NCBI RefSeq assembly: GCF_036345915.1
Contig: NZ_CP107785.1
Coordinates: forward strand, 6,882,001-6,946,000
Direction of reading: 5' to 3'
Length of the DNA stretch: 64,000 nt
Source of the DNA: Nocardia sp. NBC_00565
GTDB taxonomy: Bacteria; Actinomycetota; Actinomycetes; Mycobacteriales; Mycobacteriaceae
The first letter of the stretch is position 1, and each line of letters starts with the position of its first letter. The position numbers and the translations under genes were made by a program. The notes under the pieces are model-generated. The model did not search any database. It worked only from the letters and a program-made list of their open reading frames with translations, and was not told the DNA's origin. This document shows positions 42,262-54,690 of this stretch, piece after piece.

Positions 42262-43122
42262 CTAACGGTCGCGCAGCCACTTCTCGATCTGGTCGACGGT
42301 GCTGCCGTACTTTCGAATCCACCCGTTGTGCCCCAACGGTTCCGGCTGCACCCACGTAGTCACATCGGCTGTGGGCATCTTCGCCAGCAGATGCGCGGCG
42401 GAACTACTGGGCGTGAGGTCGTCCCCGGTCATGGTGATGGACAGCACCGGAAGCTTCAGCCTGCCGATCCGCTCCTCATAGTCGATATCCGCGCCGAACG
42501 GCACGAAGCGGCCCGTGCGCGCCAGCCGGGCCCAGTCGGAGATCAGTACCTTCGACTGGCGTCCGAAGCCGCCGACCGAGATCCGGTCACCCGGCCAGAA
42601 ACCGGCCAGGTTCGCCGTCATCGACATGGCCGCGGTGCCGACCAGCATGCCGGGGCCCGAAATCCCGCGGAAGCCACGGTGATACGGGGTGCCGGAGGCG
42701 ATCAGGATCAGCCCGCCGAGCCGGCCCCGGATGCGCGAGGCGTACAGCACGGCGAGCTGGCCGCCCATACTGTGGCCTAGCAGATACGGGGTGCTGTCCG
42801 GGAACCGGTCGCGCACCGCCGAGAAGATCGCCGGGAAGTCGACCGATGCCAGCTCGTGGTAGCCGTAGGTGCTGGCAGCACTCGGCCGCGGTCGGCTGTC
42901 ACCGGCGCCGCGCAGCTCGCCGATGGCCGCGTCGAAGCCACGGGCGGCCAACGCGCTGGCGAACAGTTCGTAGTACCCGGCCGGAACACCCAAGCCGGGC
43001 ACCAGCACCAGCACCGGACGCGGCGCGTCCGGCGTCACCGGATGCCGGTGCGTCCCGGTCGCCGGGAACAGTCGCACCGGCACGGTGCTGCCGTCCGGCA
43101 TCTGGATCGGAACTGTCTCCAC
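42262..43122 (-). CDS. Alpha/beta-hydrolase (serine aminopeptidase-like)
   Basis: 286 residues. PRPVLVLVPGLGVPAGYYEL, ELRGAGDSRPRP, nucleophile PYLLGHSMGGQLAVLYASRI, Asp in SITMTGDDLTPSSSA and His near PEPLGHNGWIRKYG. The pattern places it with predicted lysophospholipase or acyl hydrolase-type proteins annotated as alpha/beta-hydrolases of unknown substrate. It ends ten bases from the start of the DDN-like gene, which is on the same strand, so the two are probably cotranscribed. Confidence 0.83.
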   Translation of the reverse strand: METVPIQMPDGSTVPVRLFPATGTHRHPVTPDAPRPVLVLVPGLGVPAGYYELFASALAARGFDAAIGELRGAGDSRPRPSAASTYGYHELASVDFPAIFSAVRDRFPDSTPYLLGHSMGGQLAVLYASRIRGRLGGLILIASGTPYHRGFRGISGPGMLVGTAAMSMTANLAGFWPGDRISVGGFGRQSKVLISDWARLARTGRFVPFGADIDYEERIGRLKLPVLSITMTGDDLTPSSSAAHLLAKMPTADVTTWVQPEPLGHNGWIRKYGSTVDQIEKWLRDR

Positions 43123-43171
43123 ATGCGCACGGTACCGTGCCGATGATCACCGATCGTCGGACGACGCGGTC

Positions 43172-43804
43172 CTACGCGCCGACCGCGCCCATGATCACCC
43201 GGCTGAGCACCCGGATCACGTCGTCCAGCGGGGGACGCGGATCGGATCCGCTCCAGGAGTCCACCACGTAGTTGACCGCGCCGATGATGGCGAGCACCCG
43301 CATTTCGTAGTCGCCCGTGGGGATTTCGCCGTGCATGGCCGCATCCTCCGCGGCGCTGGCGAGTAGCGATCCCCAGACTCGGCGCAACTCTAGCCGGAAC
43401 TTCTCCACCTTCGGCCCGGCGCCGACGACCTCGACCAGCGCCACGCGCGCCTTGCGCGGATCGGCGCCGATGGACTCGACGTAGGCGCGCACGGACGCGT
43501 CGATGATCTCTAGCGCGGTCGCGTCGGTCTTCTTATCGAGGGCGGCGGTCACCGCTTCGCGCGATTCCTTATCGATCTGCTCGTAGAGCTCGAGTAGGAG
43601 GGATTCGCGGCCAGTGAACTCCTCATAGAACTGTCGTGAGGAGAGTCCGGCGTCCTTACAGATCGCGCCGACCGAACTATTGGCGTAGCCGTCCCGCGCA
43701 AAGACCGTGAGGCCCGATTCCAGAAAACGCGCACGCCGCTGACGTTGCCGGTCCTCTACGGGTTGCCCGGCATACATTCGTCCCGTATTCGCATCCTGTG
43801 ACAT
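43172..43804 (-). CDS. TetR-family regulator
   Basis: 210 residues from ATG 43804 (an upstream ATG at 43864 is possible; neither has a good Shine-Dalgarno). HTH: RARFLESGLTVFARDGYANS SVGAICKDAG, SSRQFYEEFTGRESLLLELY. The C-terminal domain (VRAYVESIGADPRKARVALV EVVGAG) resembles the TetR at 2564. It lies 49 bp upstream of the hydrolase gene on the same strand and may control that pair. The 354 bp to the next start (43805-44158) hold no gene; part is notably AT-rich (a TTTTTTAGAGTTTTT tract near 44027). Confidence 0.85.
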   Translation of the reverse strand: MSQDANTGRMYAGQPVEDRQRQRRARFLESGLTVFARDGYANSSVGAICKDAGLSSRQFYEEFTGRESLLLELYEQIDKESREAVTAALDKKTDATALEIIDASVRAYVESIGADPRKARVALVEVVGAGPKVEKFRLELRRVWGSLLASAAEDAAMHGEIPTGDYEMRVLAIIGAVNYVVDSWSGSDPRPPLDDVIRVLSRVIMGAVGA

Positions 43805-44123
43805 TGGGGCAGACAATACCGAAGGGCCCGATCCCCTCGTCATGGATCGGGCCGTTCGTCTCAAACCTTCGGCGCACAGCGCGTTAGCCGAAAGTTGGCT
43901 GCCCGGTTGCTATTGCACCGCCGGGCTGCCGCTTTCCGATCTAGTCGCCGCGACACCGTTGTCACTGACTATTTGCCGCAACGGACGATACCGAGAGCTT
44001 CGGCGGATGGGAAGTGTTTTGAAGGACTTTTTTAGAGTTTTTATCGGCGACTTTTGAGTCGGTTCCGCCGACGCGTTTGCCGGAGCTGTCCGAATTTCCC
44101 GCCACGCACTGCCTTTTCGAGTA

Positions 44124-44161
44124 CATACGGCTACGTATGGATGACCGTACGATAGCGTATG
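44124..44161. promoter_or_regulatory. Two phased operators overlapping the TetR start codon
   Basis: CATACG GCTA CGTATG (44124-44139) and CGTACG ATAG CGTATG (44146-44161) are near-identical palindromes exactly 22 bp apart, two helical turns. The second includes the first possible ATG (44159), so the transcript is either leaderless or initiated at ATG 44165. Probably autorepression by the encoded TetR. Confidence 0.75.
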
Positions 44162-44755
44162 GGAATGGCAACCGACCGCGCGACGGCGAAACCGCGACTC
44201 AACGCCGACGACTGGGCACAGGCCGCGCTGGAAGCACTGAGCGAAGGCGGTCTGGCGGCCGTCGCCGTCGAACCCATCGCCAAGCGGCTCGGCACTACGA
44301 AGGGCAGTTTCTACTGGCATTTCAAGGACCGTGCCGCCCTTATCGACGCGGCCTTGGCGCGCTGGGAACAGCGCAGCACCGAGGACGTCATCGCGCAGAT
44401 CGGTGTGGAGCCCGATCCGGCCGAGCGATTGCACCGGCTGTTCGCGCACGTCATCGACTACGCGGCAAGGGGGCGAGTCGAATTGGCCCTATTGGCGTCC
44501 GCAGATCTGGCACCGGTCGCCGCCGCGCTGCGCCGGATCGCAGACCGGCGTATCGAATATATCGCGGAATTACTGCGCGAATTGGATGTACCCGCCGGGC
44601 AGGCTCGGACCAAAGCGGTTGTCGCCGTGAGTATTTACCACGGCTTCAACCACCTGACCCGAGTCTCCCCCGACGCGCTGCCGACCACCGAGGCCCAGCG
44701 AAGGGAATTGGTGGACACAGCATTTCAGAGTCTGCTACCGCCGAAGCGGCACTGA
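44159..44755 (+). CDS. TetR-family regulator, autoregulated
   Basis: 198 residues (196 from ATG 44165). HTH: WAQAALEALSEGGLAAVAVE PIAKRLG, TTKGSFYWHFKDRAALIDAA. C-terminal helices LHRLFAHVIDYAARGRVELA and VVAVSIYHGFNHLTRV. The phased palindromes overlapping its start argue for autoregulation. No divergent partner is present; the next gene upstream is another TetR gene on the opposite strand. Its regulon is unknown. Confidence 0.87.
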   Translation: MGMATDRATAKPRLNADDWAQAALEALSEGGLAAVAVEPIAKRLGTTKGSFYWHFKDRAALIDAALARWEQRSTEDVIAQIGVEPDPAERLHRLFAHVIDYAARGRVELALLASADLAPVAAALRRIADRRIEYIAELLRELDVPAGQARTKAVVAVSIYHGFNHLTRVSPDALPTTEAQRRELVDTAFQSLLPPKRH

Positions 44756-44764
44756 CCCGACGGA

Positions 44765-45028
44765 TCAGCTGCTGCCGCCGCCGCAACCACCACCGCCCCC
44801 ACCGCAACTCGAACCGCCGCCGCAGCTCGAACCGCCACCACAACTGGAACCGCCACCGCAGCTGGACCCACCACCCCAGCCACCACTGTCACCACCGCCG
44901 CCCGCGCCCCATCGGCTTCTGCGCCGGTTCTGATTCCGGTTCCGACCGCCGCTGCTCGCGGCACCGATCAGCGCGATCGTGCCGAACAGCAGCACCACCC
45001 CGACCAAGATCACGATGAATCCGTCCAT
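44765..45028 (-). CDS. Small membrane protein with Gly/Cys-rich repeat tail
   Basis: 87 residues from ATG 45028 (GGGG-rich Shine-Dalgarno upstream). One membrane helix at the N-terminus (GFIVILVGVVLLFGTIALIG), a basic Arg/Asn segment, then a tail of GGGSSC repeats: four six-residue units and a final CGGGGGGCGGGSS, five Cys in all. The tail composition recalls the Cys/Gly-rich ends of TIGR04222-type membrane proteins of actinobacteria, but no conserved domain is present. With an N-out or N-in helix the Cys tail could form disulfides or bind metal. It overlaps nothing and is convergent with the TetR gene. Confidence 0.65.
   Translation of the reverse strand: MDGFIVILVGVVLLFGTIALIGAASSGGRNRNQNRRRSRWGAGGGGDSGGWGGGSSCGGGSSCGGGSSCGGGSSCGGGGGGCGGGSS
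44806..44877 (-). repeat. 18-bp tandem repeat, four units
   Basis: Units start at 44806, 44824, 44842 and 44860 and encode GGGSSC hexapeptides on the reverse strand. Units differ by one to four bases. Confidence 0.85.
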
Positions 45029-45273
45029 TGTCCCCACCCCTGAGTGACGTTTCGAGGCTTGTCCTCACTCCAAGTGCACCAGCTCCCGACATGGCGGTAA
45101 AGCCACGACTTTTGGGGCGTTTGAACACCCCCGCGATACCGAAGAGGTCGAACGAACTCTTGGAACCGCCACTGCCGAAACCCAATTCGAGTCTGCCGCC
45201 GGACAGCGTGTCGACCTCTGGCCGTCGTCGTGGCGCACCAGGCGGGTGAACAGGCCGAGGCGTCGCCGGTTGG

Positions 45274-45418
45274 TCATGCGGTCACCTTTCCCAGGTAGGC
45301 GTCGCGGACGCGCGGATCGCCGAGCAGCTCCTCGACCGTGCCGCGCAGCACGATCTCGCCGCCGCGCAACACATTTCCGGTGTGCGCGATCGACAGCGCC
45401 AGCTCCGCCCGCTGTTCC
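45274..45418 (-). pseudogene. 3' remnant of a LivF-type ABC ATPase gene
   Basis: The reverse strand ends with ELALSIAHTGNVLRGGEIVL, RGTVEELLGDPRVRDAYLG and a stop at 45274, the exact C-terminal signature of branched-chain amino acid ATPases (LivF). Everything upstream, including Walker motifs, is missing: the similarity stops near 45418, just before the MarR gene. An ATG overlapping the stop (45277) opens a 70-codon frame (MTNRRRLGLFTRLVRHDDG) with no recognised family, perhaps also a relic. Nothing else was seen in 45029-45486. Confidence 0.75.
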
Positions 45419-45486
45419 GGATTATCGGCGTCCAGAAATCAGAATTGGCGCACACCGCCGATCGGAGTTTTGCCGCAAGCCGGGAT

Positions 45487-45945
45487 CTACTTCTTCGGGG
45501 CGGGCTCGGGGCGGACCGAGTCGAGCAGATCAGCGCAGCGCGTGAGGAGACCGCGCACCGCGTCGCGCTCGGCGTCGGTGAATTCGGCGGCCAATGCGCG
45601 TTCGACGCGCACGGCGTGGGCGTCCGCCGCCCGCATGAGTGCCTCGCCCGGCTCGGTGAGACGGGTCTCCAGCACATTCTTGTGCCAGGCGTGCGGGGTG
45701 CGCTCGATGAGGCCGCGATCCTGGAGATTGGTCAGGATCGTATTCATGGTCGGCGGGGTCACCCCGCACAGGCGGGCCAGCGCGGCGGCGTTGATTCCCG
45801 GATTTTCGGTGAGGAACAGCAGGGCACCGTACTGGGGGACGGTGAGGCCCGCCGATTTGAGCGCCGCGCTCTTCGCCGAGTTGAGGGCCTGTTCGGCGCG
45901 CTTGATATAGGAGCCGAGGCGCTCGGAGGAGTGCATGGACGTCAT
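45487..45945 (-). CDS. MarR-family transcriptional regulator
   Basis: 152 residues from ATG 45945 (a GTG at 45966 and an ATG at 45936 are alternatives). Winged helix: LTVPQYGALLFLTENPGINA, AALARLCGVTPPTMNTILTN, LQDRGLIERTPHAWHKNVLE TRLTEPGEAL. MarR proteins respond to phenolic compounds or oxidants. It is divergent from the propeller lipoprotein gene at 46063, with 117 bp between, and may control it. Confidence 0.87.
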   Translation of the reverse strand: MTSMHSSERLGSYIKRAEQALNSAKSAALKSAGLTVPQYGALLFLTENPGINAAALARLCGVTPPTMNTILTNLQDRGLIERTPHAWHKNVLETRLTEPGEALMRAADAHAVRVERALAAEFTDAERDAVRGLLTRCADLLDSVRPEPAPKK

Positions 45946-46062
45946 GTCCGCATGGTATCTGCCCACCTTCTTGTTAGTCCCTTGACGATGATTCGAGTTC
46001 TAATATAGATTCGTGCCCGTTCTAAGATGTGAATACATCACACGGTTCGACTCGCAGGAGCC

Positions 46063-47073
46063 ATGAGCATGTTCCGCACCATCCCGACCATCGCCACCGC
46101 CGTTGCCCTGACCGCCGTCGCGGCCTGCGGAACATCGACGCAGGCCAGCACGGCCGGCCAGCCGACCGCACGAATCAGCACCGCCTACGAACTGCCCGGC
46201 GAGCGCGTCTACCCGGAGGGCATCGCCGCCGATCCCCGCACCGGCGACACCTACGTCGGCTCCTATGCCACCGGCGCCATCTATCGAGCCACCCCCGGCG
46301 CGACGCGGGCCGAGCCCTTCCTGCCCGAGGGAGCCGACGGCCGCAAGACCGCCAACGGACTGAAAGTCGATGCGGCAGGACGACTGTGGGTGATCGACTC
46401 GACGGCCGGAGTCGCGGTGTACGACACCGGCAGCCGCGCACTGATCGCCCGCTTCGATGTCACCGGCACGGGGCCGAGGCTGGTGAATGATCTGGCCATC
46501 ACACCCGAGGGCACCGCGTACGTCACCGACAGCCTGCGACCGGTGGTGTACCGGATCACACCGGACCAGGTCACCGCTGCCGCGGCCAGCGGCGGACGGG
46601 CCGATCTGACAACACAATTCGACCTGAGCAGCGTCATCAGCCCGCACGCGCCGGAGGCGTTCACGTTGAACGGCATCGTTTCCGACGACTCCGGTCGCTA
46701 TCTGCTGATCGTCGATATGAACGCGGGCGAGCTGTATCGCGTTGCCACCGCGCCGAATTCGCCGGACCCCATCCGCAAGGTCACCATGCGCGGCGCCGGC
46801 TTGACGCACGGTGACGGACTGGAACTGCACGGCAATACGCTGTGGGCGGCCCAGAACACCAGCAACACCATTACGCGCTGGAAGGTCACCGATGATGGCG
46901 CGACCGTCGAACTGGAGCAGTCCATCACCGACGAATCCCTGCGCATCCCCACCACATTGATCCGCAGCAATAATCGGACGCTGGTCGTCTCGTCCCAGTT
47001 CGACAAGGGCGGGCCGATGGGGCCGGGCACCCCTACCACGCCGTTCGCCGTGGTGGCGGTCGACGGAATCTGA
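46063..47073 (+). CDS. SMP-30/gluconolactonase-like beta-propeller lipoprotein
   Basis: 336 residues. Lipobox at Cys22 (LTAVAACG), then a six-bladed propeller: YPEGIAADPRTGDTYVGSYA, TANGLKVDAAGRLWVIDSTA, VNDLAITPEGTAYVTDSLRP, LNGIVSDDSGRYLLIVDMNA, LTHGDGLELHGNTLWAAQNT. The Asn and Asp residues at blade starts are those that bind calcium in SMP-30 lactonases. Exported and membrane-anchored; activity could be lactonase or only binding. Divergent from a MarR gene. Confidence 0.83.
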   Translation: MSMFRTIPTIATAVALTAVAACGTSTQASTAGQPTARISTAYELPGERVYPEGIAADPRTGDTYVGSYATGAIYRATPGATRAEPFLPEGADGRKTANGLKVDAAGRLWVIDSTAGVAVYDTGSRALIARFDVTGTGPRLVNDLAITPEGTAYVTDSLRPVVYRITPDQVTAAAASGGRADLTTQFDLSSVISPHAPEAFTLNGIVSDDSGRYLLIVDMNAGELYRVATAPNSPDPIRKVTMRGAGLTHGDGLELHGNTLWAAQNTSNTITRWKVTDDGATVELEQSITDESLRIPTTLIRSNNRTLVVSSQFDKGGPMGPGTPTTPFAVVAVDGI

Positions 47074-47393
47074 TTCGTCCAGCGGCCGGTTCGCCCTGCG
47101 GACCGGCCTTCGGCGTGACTGCCGCTACGACAAAGTTTTCGTCCCGCACTTCGGCCGGCCGGTCAATGCTGGTGCCGAATTCTCTGGCTGCTACTCAGCT
47201 CGACGCCATTGCCCTCGCCGGCACCGGCTTATCGACCTGGATCGCCGAAACGCCGAACTGGGCGAAACACCCGCGTGCTACACAACTGCGCCGATTCGGT
47301 GGCGTACGCTCGGTCGACCGACGTCTGCGAGCGGACTGGGGTGGCGACCTTCGGTCCGGTGGCATACGCTTCGCCGCGGAGGAAAACCGCCTC

Positions 47394-48488
47394 ATGGAGG
47401 GACAATTGACCACTCCGAGCCATGGCGATGTCGGAACCGGCGAGCCACAAAAGGTTCCGCTGTCGCAGCTTATCCACCTGATGGCCGAATATCAGAAGCT
47501 CGGCACGCACCGACAGACCTTTCTACCGGCGCCTGCGAGCGATACTTTCGTGCGCGGCTGCGGGATCGTCGCGGGCGGATTCGCCGCCGTCGGTGTTATC
47601 TGTGTGACGGTCGGGGCATATCCTGGCGCGCTCGCCATCGGTCTCATCGCCCTGATCCCCGCGTCGCTGGCGTTCTTGCGCGGGCGGCACAATCGTCGGC
47701 ATCGCGCGGCGCGCCTGGACCTGTTCGACTCCGGCATGACGGTGTACCGCTCCGGCGAGCAGGTCGCCGGATTCCGCTGGGACAGTGCCGAAGTGCGCCA
47801 GCAGGTGATCCCGTTCCAGAATTCCGCCCCCACCGAGTACTCACTGCGGATGACCGGCCCCGATGGCGCCGACGCCGCATTCGACGACTCCCTGTTCGGC
47901 GACGCGCGCGAATGGGGCCGGGCGATCCAGTCGGCCGTCACCCTGGCCCAACTCCCCCGCGCCGCCGCCACCATCGACGACACCGGGACCGTCCATTTCG
48001 GCGAGATCGCGCTCGACCTGACCGCACTCTATTTCCGCAGCAGGGCCTTCGCCTGGGAACAGATCCAATTGATCGACGCCCGAAGCGGTTTGGCCCGCAT
48101 GAAGGTCGACGGCAACTGGGTATCGCTCACCCCGGTCGGCCAGATCCCGAACTTCTACATCTTCAACGAACTCGCCGAACGGCTACGGCTGGCCGCGGCC
48201 GCCGAGTCCGCGGAACTCGAGTCGGCCACCGTCACGCCGGTTACCGAGCACGAACCACCGGCGGACACCGCCTCGGCCGTCGATCCCGAGCCCGTGTCAT
48301 CGACCACGCCGGCGGTCCATGCCGAAATCCAGGCGTCGACTACCCCACCGACGATCGAAAATACCGGTAGCGACGCCGCCGCCGTCGAGACTGCCGACAT
48401 CGATACGACCACGGTGGCCACACCGGTCGACAAGAACAAGAAGCCCACCGACCGCGCAATGCACGACCTGAGTCCCGCGTCGAAATGA
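47394..48488 (+). CDS. DUF6585-like membrane protein
   Basis: 364 residues from ATG 47394; TTG 47406 with GGAGG five bases before is an equally good start. Two adjacent membrane helices near residues 50-95 (IVAGGFAAVGVICVTVGAYP, ALAIGLIALIPASLAFLRGR), then a PH-like beta-rich region (LDLFDSGMTVYRSGEQVAGF RWDSAEV, YSLRMTGPDG) of the DUF6585 kind, duplicated in weaker form, and a Thr/Ala/Pro-rich acidic tail. Function unknown. The 320 bp before it (47074-47393) carry no other gene; they hold a repeated GGTGGCNTACGCT motif at about 47299 and 47359. Confidence 0.65.
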   Translation: MEGQLTTPSHGDVGTGEPQKVPLSQLIHLMAEYQKLGTHRQTFLPAPASDTFVRGCGIVAGGFAAVGVICVTVGAYPGALAIGLIALIPASLAFLRGRHNRRHRAARLDLFDSGMTVYRSGEQVAGFRWDSAEVRQQVIPFQNSAPTEYSLRMTGPDGADAAFDDSLFGDAREWGRAIQSAVTLAQLPRAAATIDDTGTVHFGEIALDLTALYFRSRAFAWEQIQLIDARSGLARMKVDGNWVSLTPVGQIPNFYIFNELAERLRLAAAAESAELESATVTPVTEHEPPADTASAVDPEPVSSTTPAVHAEIQASTTPPTIENTGSDAAAVETADIDTTTVATPVDKNKKPTDRAMHDLSPASK

Positions 48489-48516
48489 CGCCTGCCCAGC
48501 CCCTTCCACGCAGCGG

Positions 48517-50574
<2,058 letters not shown>

Positions 50575-50618
50575 GGTCGTCCCCCTTCGGGATCGTTGAT
50601 CTTCCGCCAGTGCGAAAT

Positions 50619-51299
50619 CTACGCCCGCCCGCGCAGACCCCCGCCCCAGCGCGGCCATTTAGCCTGGGCCCTCGGTTCCTCGATCAGCGGTCCGCGGTCG
50701 ATATCGGTGACGAACAGGGGTAGTCGCGGTGCAAGTTCGTCGAGCACCGCGCTGGTGTGCCCGCCCTGCGCGGCCCGGTACTCCGGCATGGTCAGGCCGA
50801 CGATCTGCAGGAACTGCACACGCCCGTGCGGTGAGTCGATGACGCCGAGTTCCGGATCGAGGGTGAACGCGACGGCGTGGATATCCGAATCCGCGTGCTC
50901 CGCGGCGATCGGGCCGTTCGCCTTGATGGTGTGGCCCGGTGCGAACCAATTCCCGGACTGGAACACGTAGCGGGCCAGGTTCTGCAGGAAGGCCGCGGGC
51001 CAGACCGGCGGTTCGGTGTCCTCCGGCTGGCGGACCAGCCGGAACGTGAGCTCGAATCCCCAGCCCGATTCGTCCGGATTGTCCCATTCCTTCTCGTGCA
51101 GCTCGGTCATGCCATAGGTGACGTAGTGCCAGTGCGGGACCGGCTCGGTGCGCGGATAGGCGCTGATGCCGTCGAGTGGATCGGGTCCGCCGAGCGACCA
51201 GGGGACCCGCGTTGCCCAATGGCTGGGTTCGATGTCGTGGTACAGCTGTGCCAACGCGGCGTCGATAGCAATCCAGCCGGGACTTTCACTCACCTGCAC
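50619..51299 (-). CDS. Suppressor-of-fused (SUFU) domain protein
   Basis: 226 residues. Bacterial SUFU fold: [63 protein letters not shown], and [17 protein letters not shown]. The bacterial members are cytosolic, and several act as immunity proteins in polymorphic toxin systems; no toxin gene is adjacent here. It is 45 bp upstream of nadE on the same strand and may be cotranscribed with it. The last residues ([10 protein letters not shown]) overlap the region where nadE's Shine-Dalgarno begins. Confidence 0.83.
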   Translation of the reverse strand: MQVSESPGWIAIDAALAQLYHDIEPSHWATRVPWSLGGPDPLDGISAYPRTEPVPHWHYVTYGMTELHEKEWDNPDESGWGFELTFRLVRQPEDTEPPVWPAAFLQNLARYVFQSGNWFAPGHTIKANGPIAAEHADSDIHAVAFTLDPELGVIDSPHGRVQFLQIVGLTMPEYRAAQGGHTSAVLDELAPRLPLFVTDIDRGPLIEEPRAQAKWPRWGGGLRGRA

Positions 51300-51476
51300 A
51301 CCTTAGGTCGGCGGCGGCGACCCGGCGCGGCGTCGGATCGGCGGTGTGTGCGGTGCCGATCGGAAGGTGTTGTCCGGCAGCGGTTTGCTGGTCACGCCGC
51401 CCGGGCCGGGAACTGCATGCTGGACTGGTCGGCCTGTCGGGAAAGTCCTGATCCGGGGCACCGGTAAGCTATAGCA

Positions 51477-51770
51477 ATGGCGGATGACACGAATTCCGAC
51501 CTGGTTGCGGGGGAACGACGCGCTGATCTCGAGCGTGCGATGACCTATGTGTCCACCGAATCGCAGCCCGATGGCAGCTACATCATCAACGGCGACCTGC
51601 CGCCGGATGTCGCGCCGCCGTTCATTCGGGCGATCATGCGGGTGGAGGCGGAGCTGCTGCTACACGATGCGGAACTCGTAACGGTCGATGAGGGCGAACC
51701 ACGGACACCTGAGGAACGCCGCGCCGACGCGTTCGTGGCGCTGGTGCTGCGAGTGGACGATCGGCACTGA
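51477..51770 (+). CDS. Short protein resembling part of DUF222
   Basis: 97 residues from ATG 51477. The middle (YVSTESQPDGSYIINGDLPP DVAPPFIRAIMRVEAEL) and the end (PRTPEERRADAFVALVLR) follow the pattern of the DUF222 (13E12) domain that usually precedes an HNH nuclease, where RTPAQRRADAL is the hallmark. Only about a quarter of the domain is present and no HNH follows, so this could be a relic or a stand-alone small protein. No clear Shine-Dalgarno. Its stop is 15 bp before the first CIRCE element. Confidence 0.5.
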   Translation: MADDTNSDLVAGERRADLERAMTYVSTESQPDGSYIINGDLPPDVAPPFIRAIMRVEAELLLHDAELVTVDEGEPRTPEERRADAFVALVLRVDDRH

Positions 51771-51785
51771 GTCCTGGGGGCGGAC

Positions 51786-51847
51786 CTTGCACTCGATACC
51801 CCTGAGTGCTAAAAAGGGCTTTGGCACTCTCGACGTGTGAGTGCCAG
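51786..51847 (+). promoter_or_regulatory. Two tandem CIRCE elements (HrcA operators) of groEL2
   Basis: CTTGCACTC-N9-GAGTGCTAA (51786-51812) and TTGGCACTC-N9-GAGTGCCAG (51821-51847) both match the CIRCE consensus and are exactly 35 bp apart. HrcA binding here represses groEL2 until heat shock. Confidence 0.92.
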
Positions 51848-51920
51848 GTCGGGACGGTGAGACCGGGTTCCATCGACACCCTCGGTCGTCCGTCGCGGGC
51901 ACCGAACCTGGCCAGCGTAA

Positions 51921-53612
<1,692 letters not shown>

Positions 53613-53640
53613 GTCCTGTTTCCCAGCAACACTTTTCCAA

Positions 53641-53678
53641 CCGAAGGCCGGTCCACCACCAGGTGGACCGGCCTTCGG
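53641..53678. terminator. Terminator after groEL2
   Basis: Perfect 17-bp stem (53641-53657 with 53662-53678), loop ACCA, then GCTTCTT. It may serve both groEL2 and the convergent phosphatase gene. Confidence 0.85.
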
Positions 53679-53727
53679 GCTTCTTGCGATGACCGGCAGT
53701 CCGTCGAGACGTCGCCCGGCTCTACGG

Positions 53728-54669
53728 CTACCGGCCGTCTTCGGCAAGGAGTGTCGCGCGGATTTCGTTTGCTAGGTTGAGATTTCCGGCGGCAATGAAC
53801 TTTTGACGCCGGTTCATTGCGCTCTTGATGTCGGATAATGAATCCAGATCGTAGTTCAGCGGGATCGGCGCTCCGCGCAGATCTATGACGCTGCCTCCTG
53901 CGGCGTGCAGAATATAGTGACCAGGAGATAGGTCCCAGATTGCGAATCCCTTGGCAAATTCGACCATGGCGTCAGAGAATCCGGCAGCAACGTGACACAA
54001 TCCAATTGAGCCGAAATCGACACCAATGCGACCTCTTGCTTTTCCATCGCGAGATGGTGCGCTGAGTGCCTTTATGAATCGCTGTTCTCGGGCAAGTGGT
54101 TGAAATCGCTGTTCGGGGCGCATCATATAATTAGTAACCAACGCCTCGGAAAGGCTTGCGCCCGAAGGGTTGTCAAGAATGTGTTCGTCGCCATCGGCGG
54201 TTATGGCCAATGCTCGATCATCGCCTCCATCTTGCCGGGCAGCCAAATATATCTGGACATGATGGAAAATATCTCCCACCACCGCAATGACAGGTCGAGC
54301 CAGGGCGCGCGAGTAAATCATAATATGCGTATAACCGTAAAGTCCACGTACTGCCAGCTCGCTGGTATCAAGAGGATCGACCAACACGCATAAATCTGGA
54401 TCGGATTCATCTCCGACGACTTCCGGATCAGCTTCCTCTGATGCATAAACGAACGATGGGATGTGCTCGACCAACACCTCTTTGTACCGTTCATGCATCC
54501 ACAGATCATAGTCGGACAGGAAGTTGTCACTATGACGTAGGTTTACGTTTTCTGCCCGGCGGCCGGTAAGTGCAGCGTCGATTAGTTGTGGACGGATCTC
54601 TCCGATCACCTGGCGCACCGCTGCGGCGATGCGTTGCGCCAGTTCAGGAGCCGTGTTCGAGCTGGTCAT
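53728..54669 (-). CDS. Inositol-monophosphatase-family phosphatase in an AT-richer island
   Basis: 313 residues. IMPase superfamily: FVYASEEADPE (metal Glu pair), LVDPLDTSELAVRGLYGYTH (DPxD metal motif, with TSE in place of GT), and WDLSPGHYILHAAGGSVIDL (late Asp). It should remove a phosphate from a small molecule such as a nucleotide, inositol or sugar; substrate unknown. Base composition and codon use are visibly AT-richer than the flanks (TTA/ATA-type codons, many A/T third positions), indicating acquisition. Twenty-one bases upstream on the same strand lies the HTH/PRTase-like gene, so the two form an operon. Confidence 0.8.
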   Translation of the reverse strand: MTSSNTAPELAQRIAAAVRQVIGEIRPQLIDAALTGRRAENVNLRHSDNFLSDYDLWMHERYKEVLVEHIPSFVYASEEADPEVVGDESDPDLCVLVDPLDTSELAVRGLYGYTHIMIYSRALARPVIAVVGDIFHHVQIYLAARQDGGDDRALAITADGDEHILDNPSGASLSEALVTNYMMRPEQRFQPLAREQRFIKALSAPSRDGKARGRIGVDFGSIGLCHVAAGFSDAMVEFAKGFAIWDLSPGHYILHAAGGSVIDLRGAPIPLNYDLDSLSDIKSAMNRRQKFIAAGNLNLANEIRATLLAEDGR

Positions 54670-54690
54670 TGAGTGATCGCCTTTTCGGTG

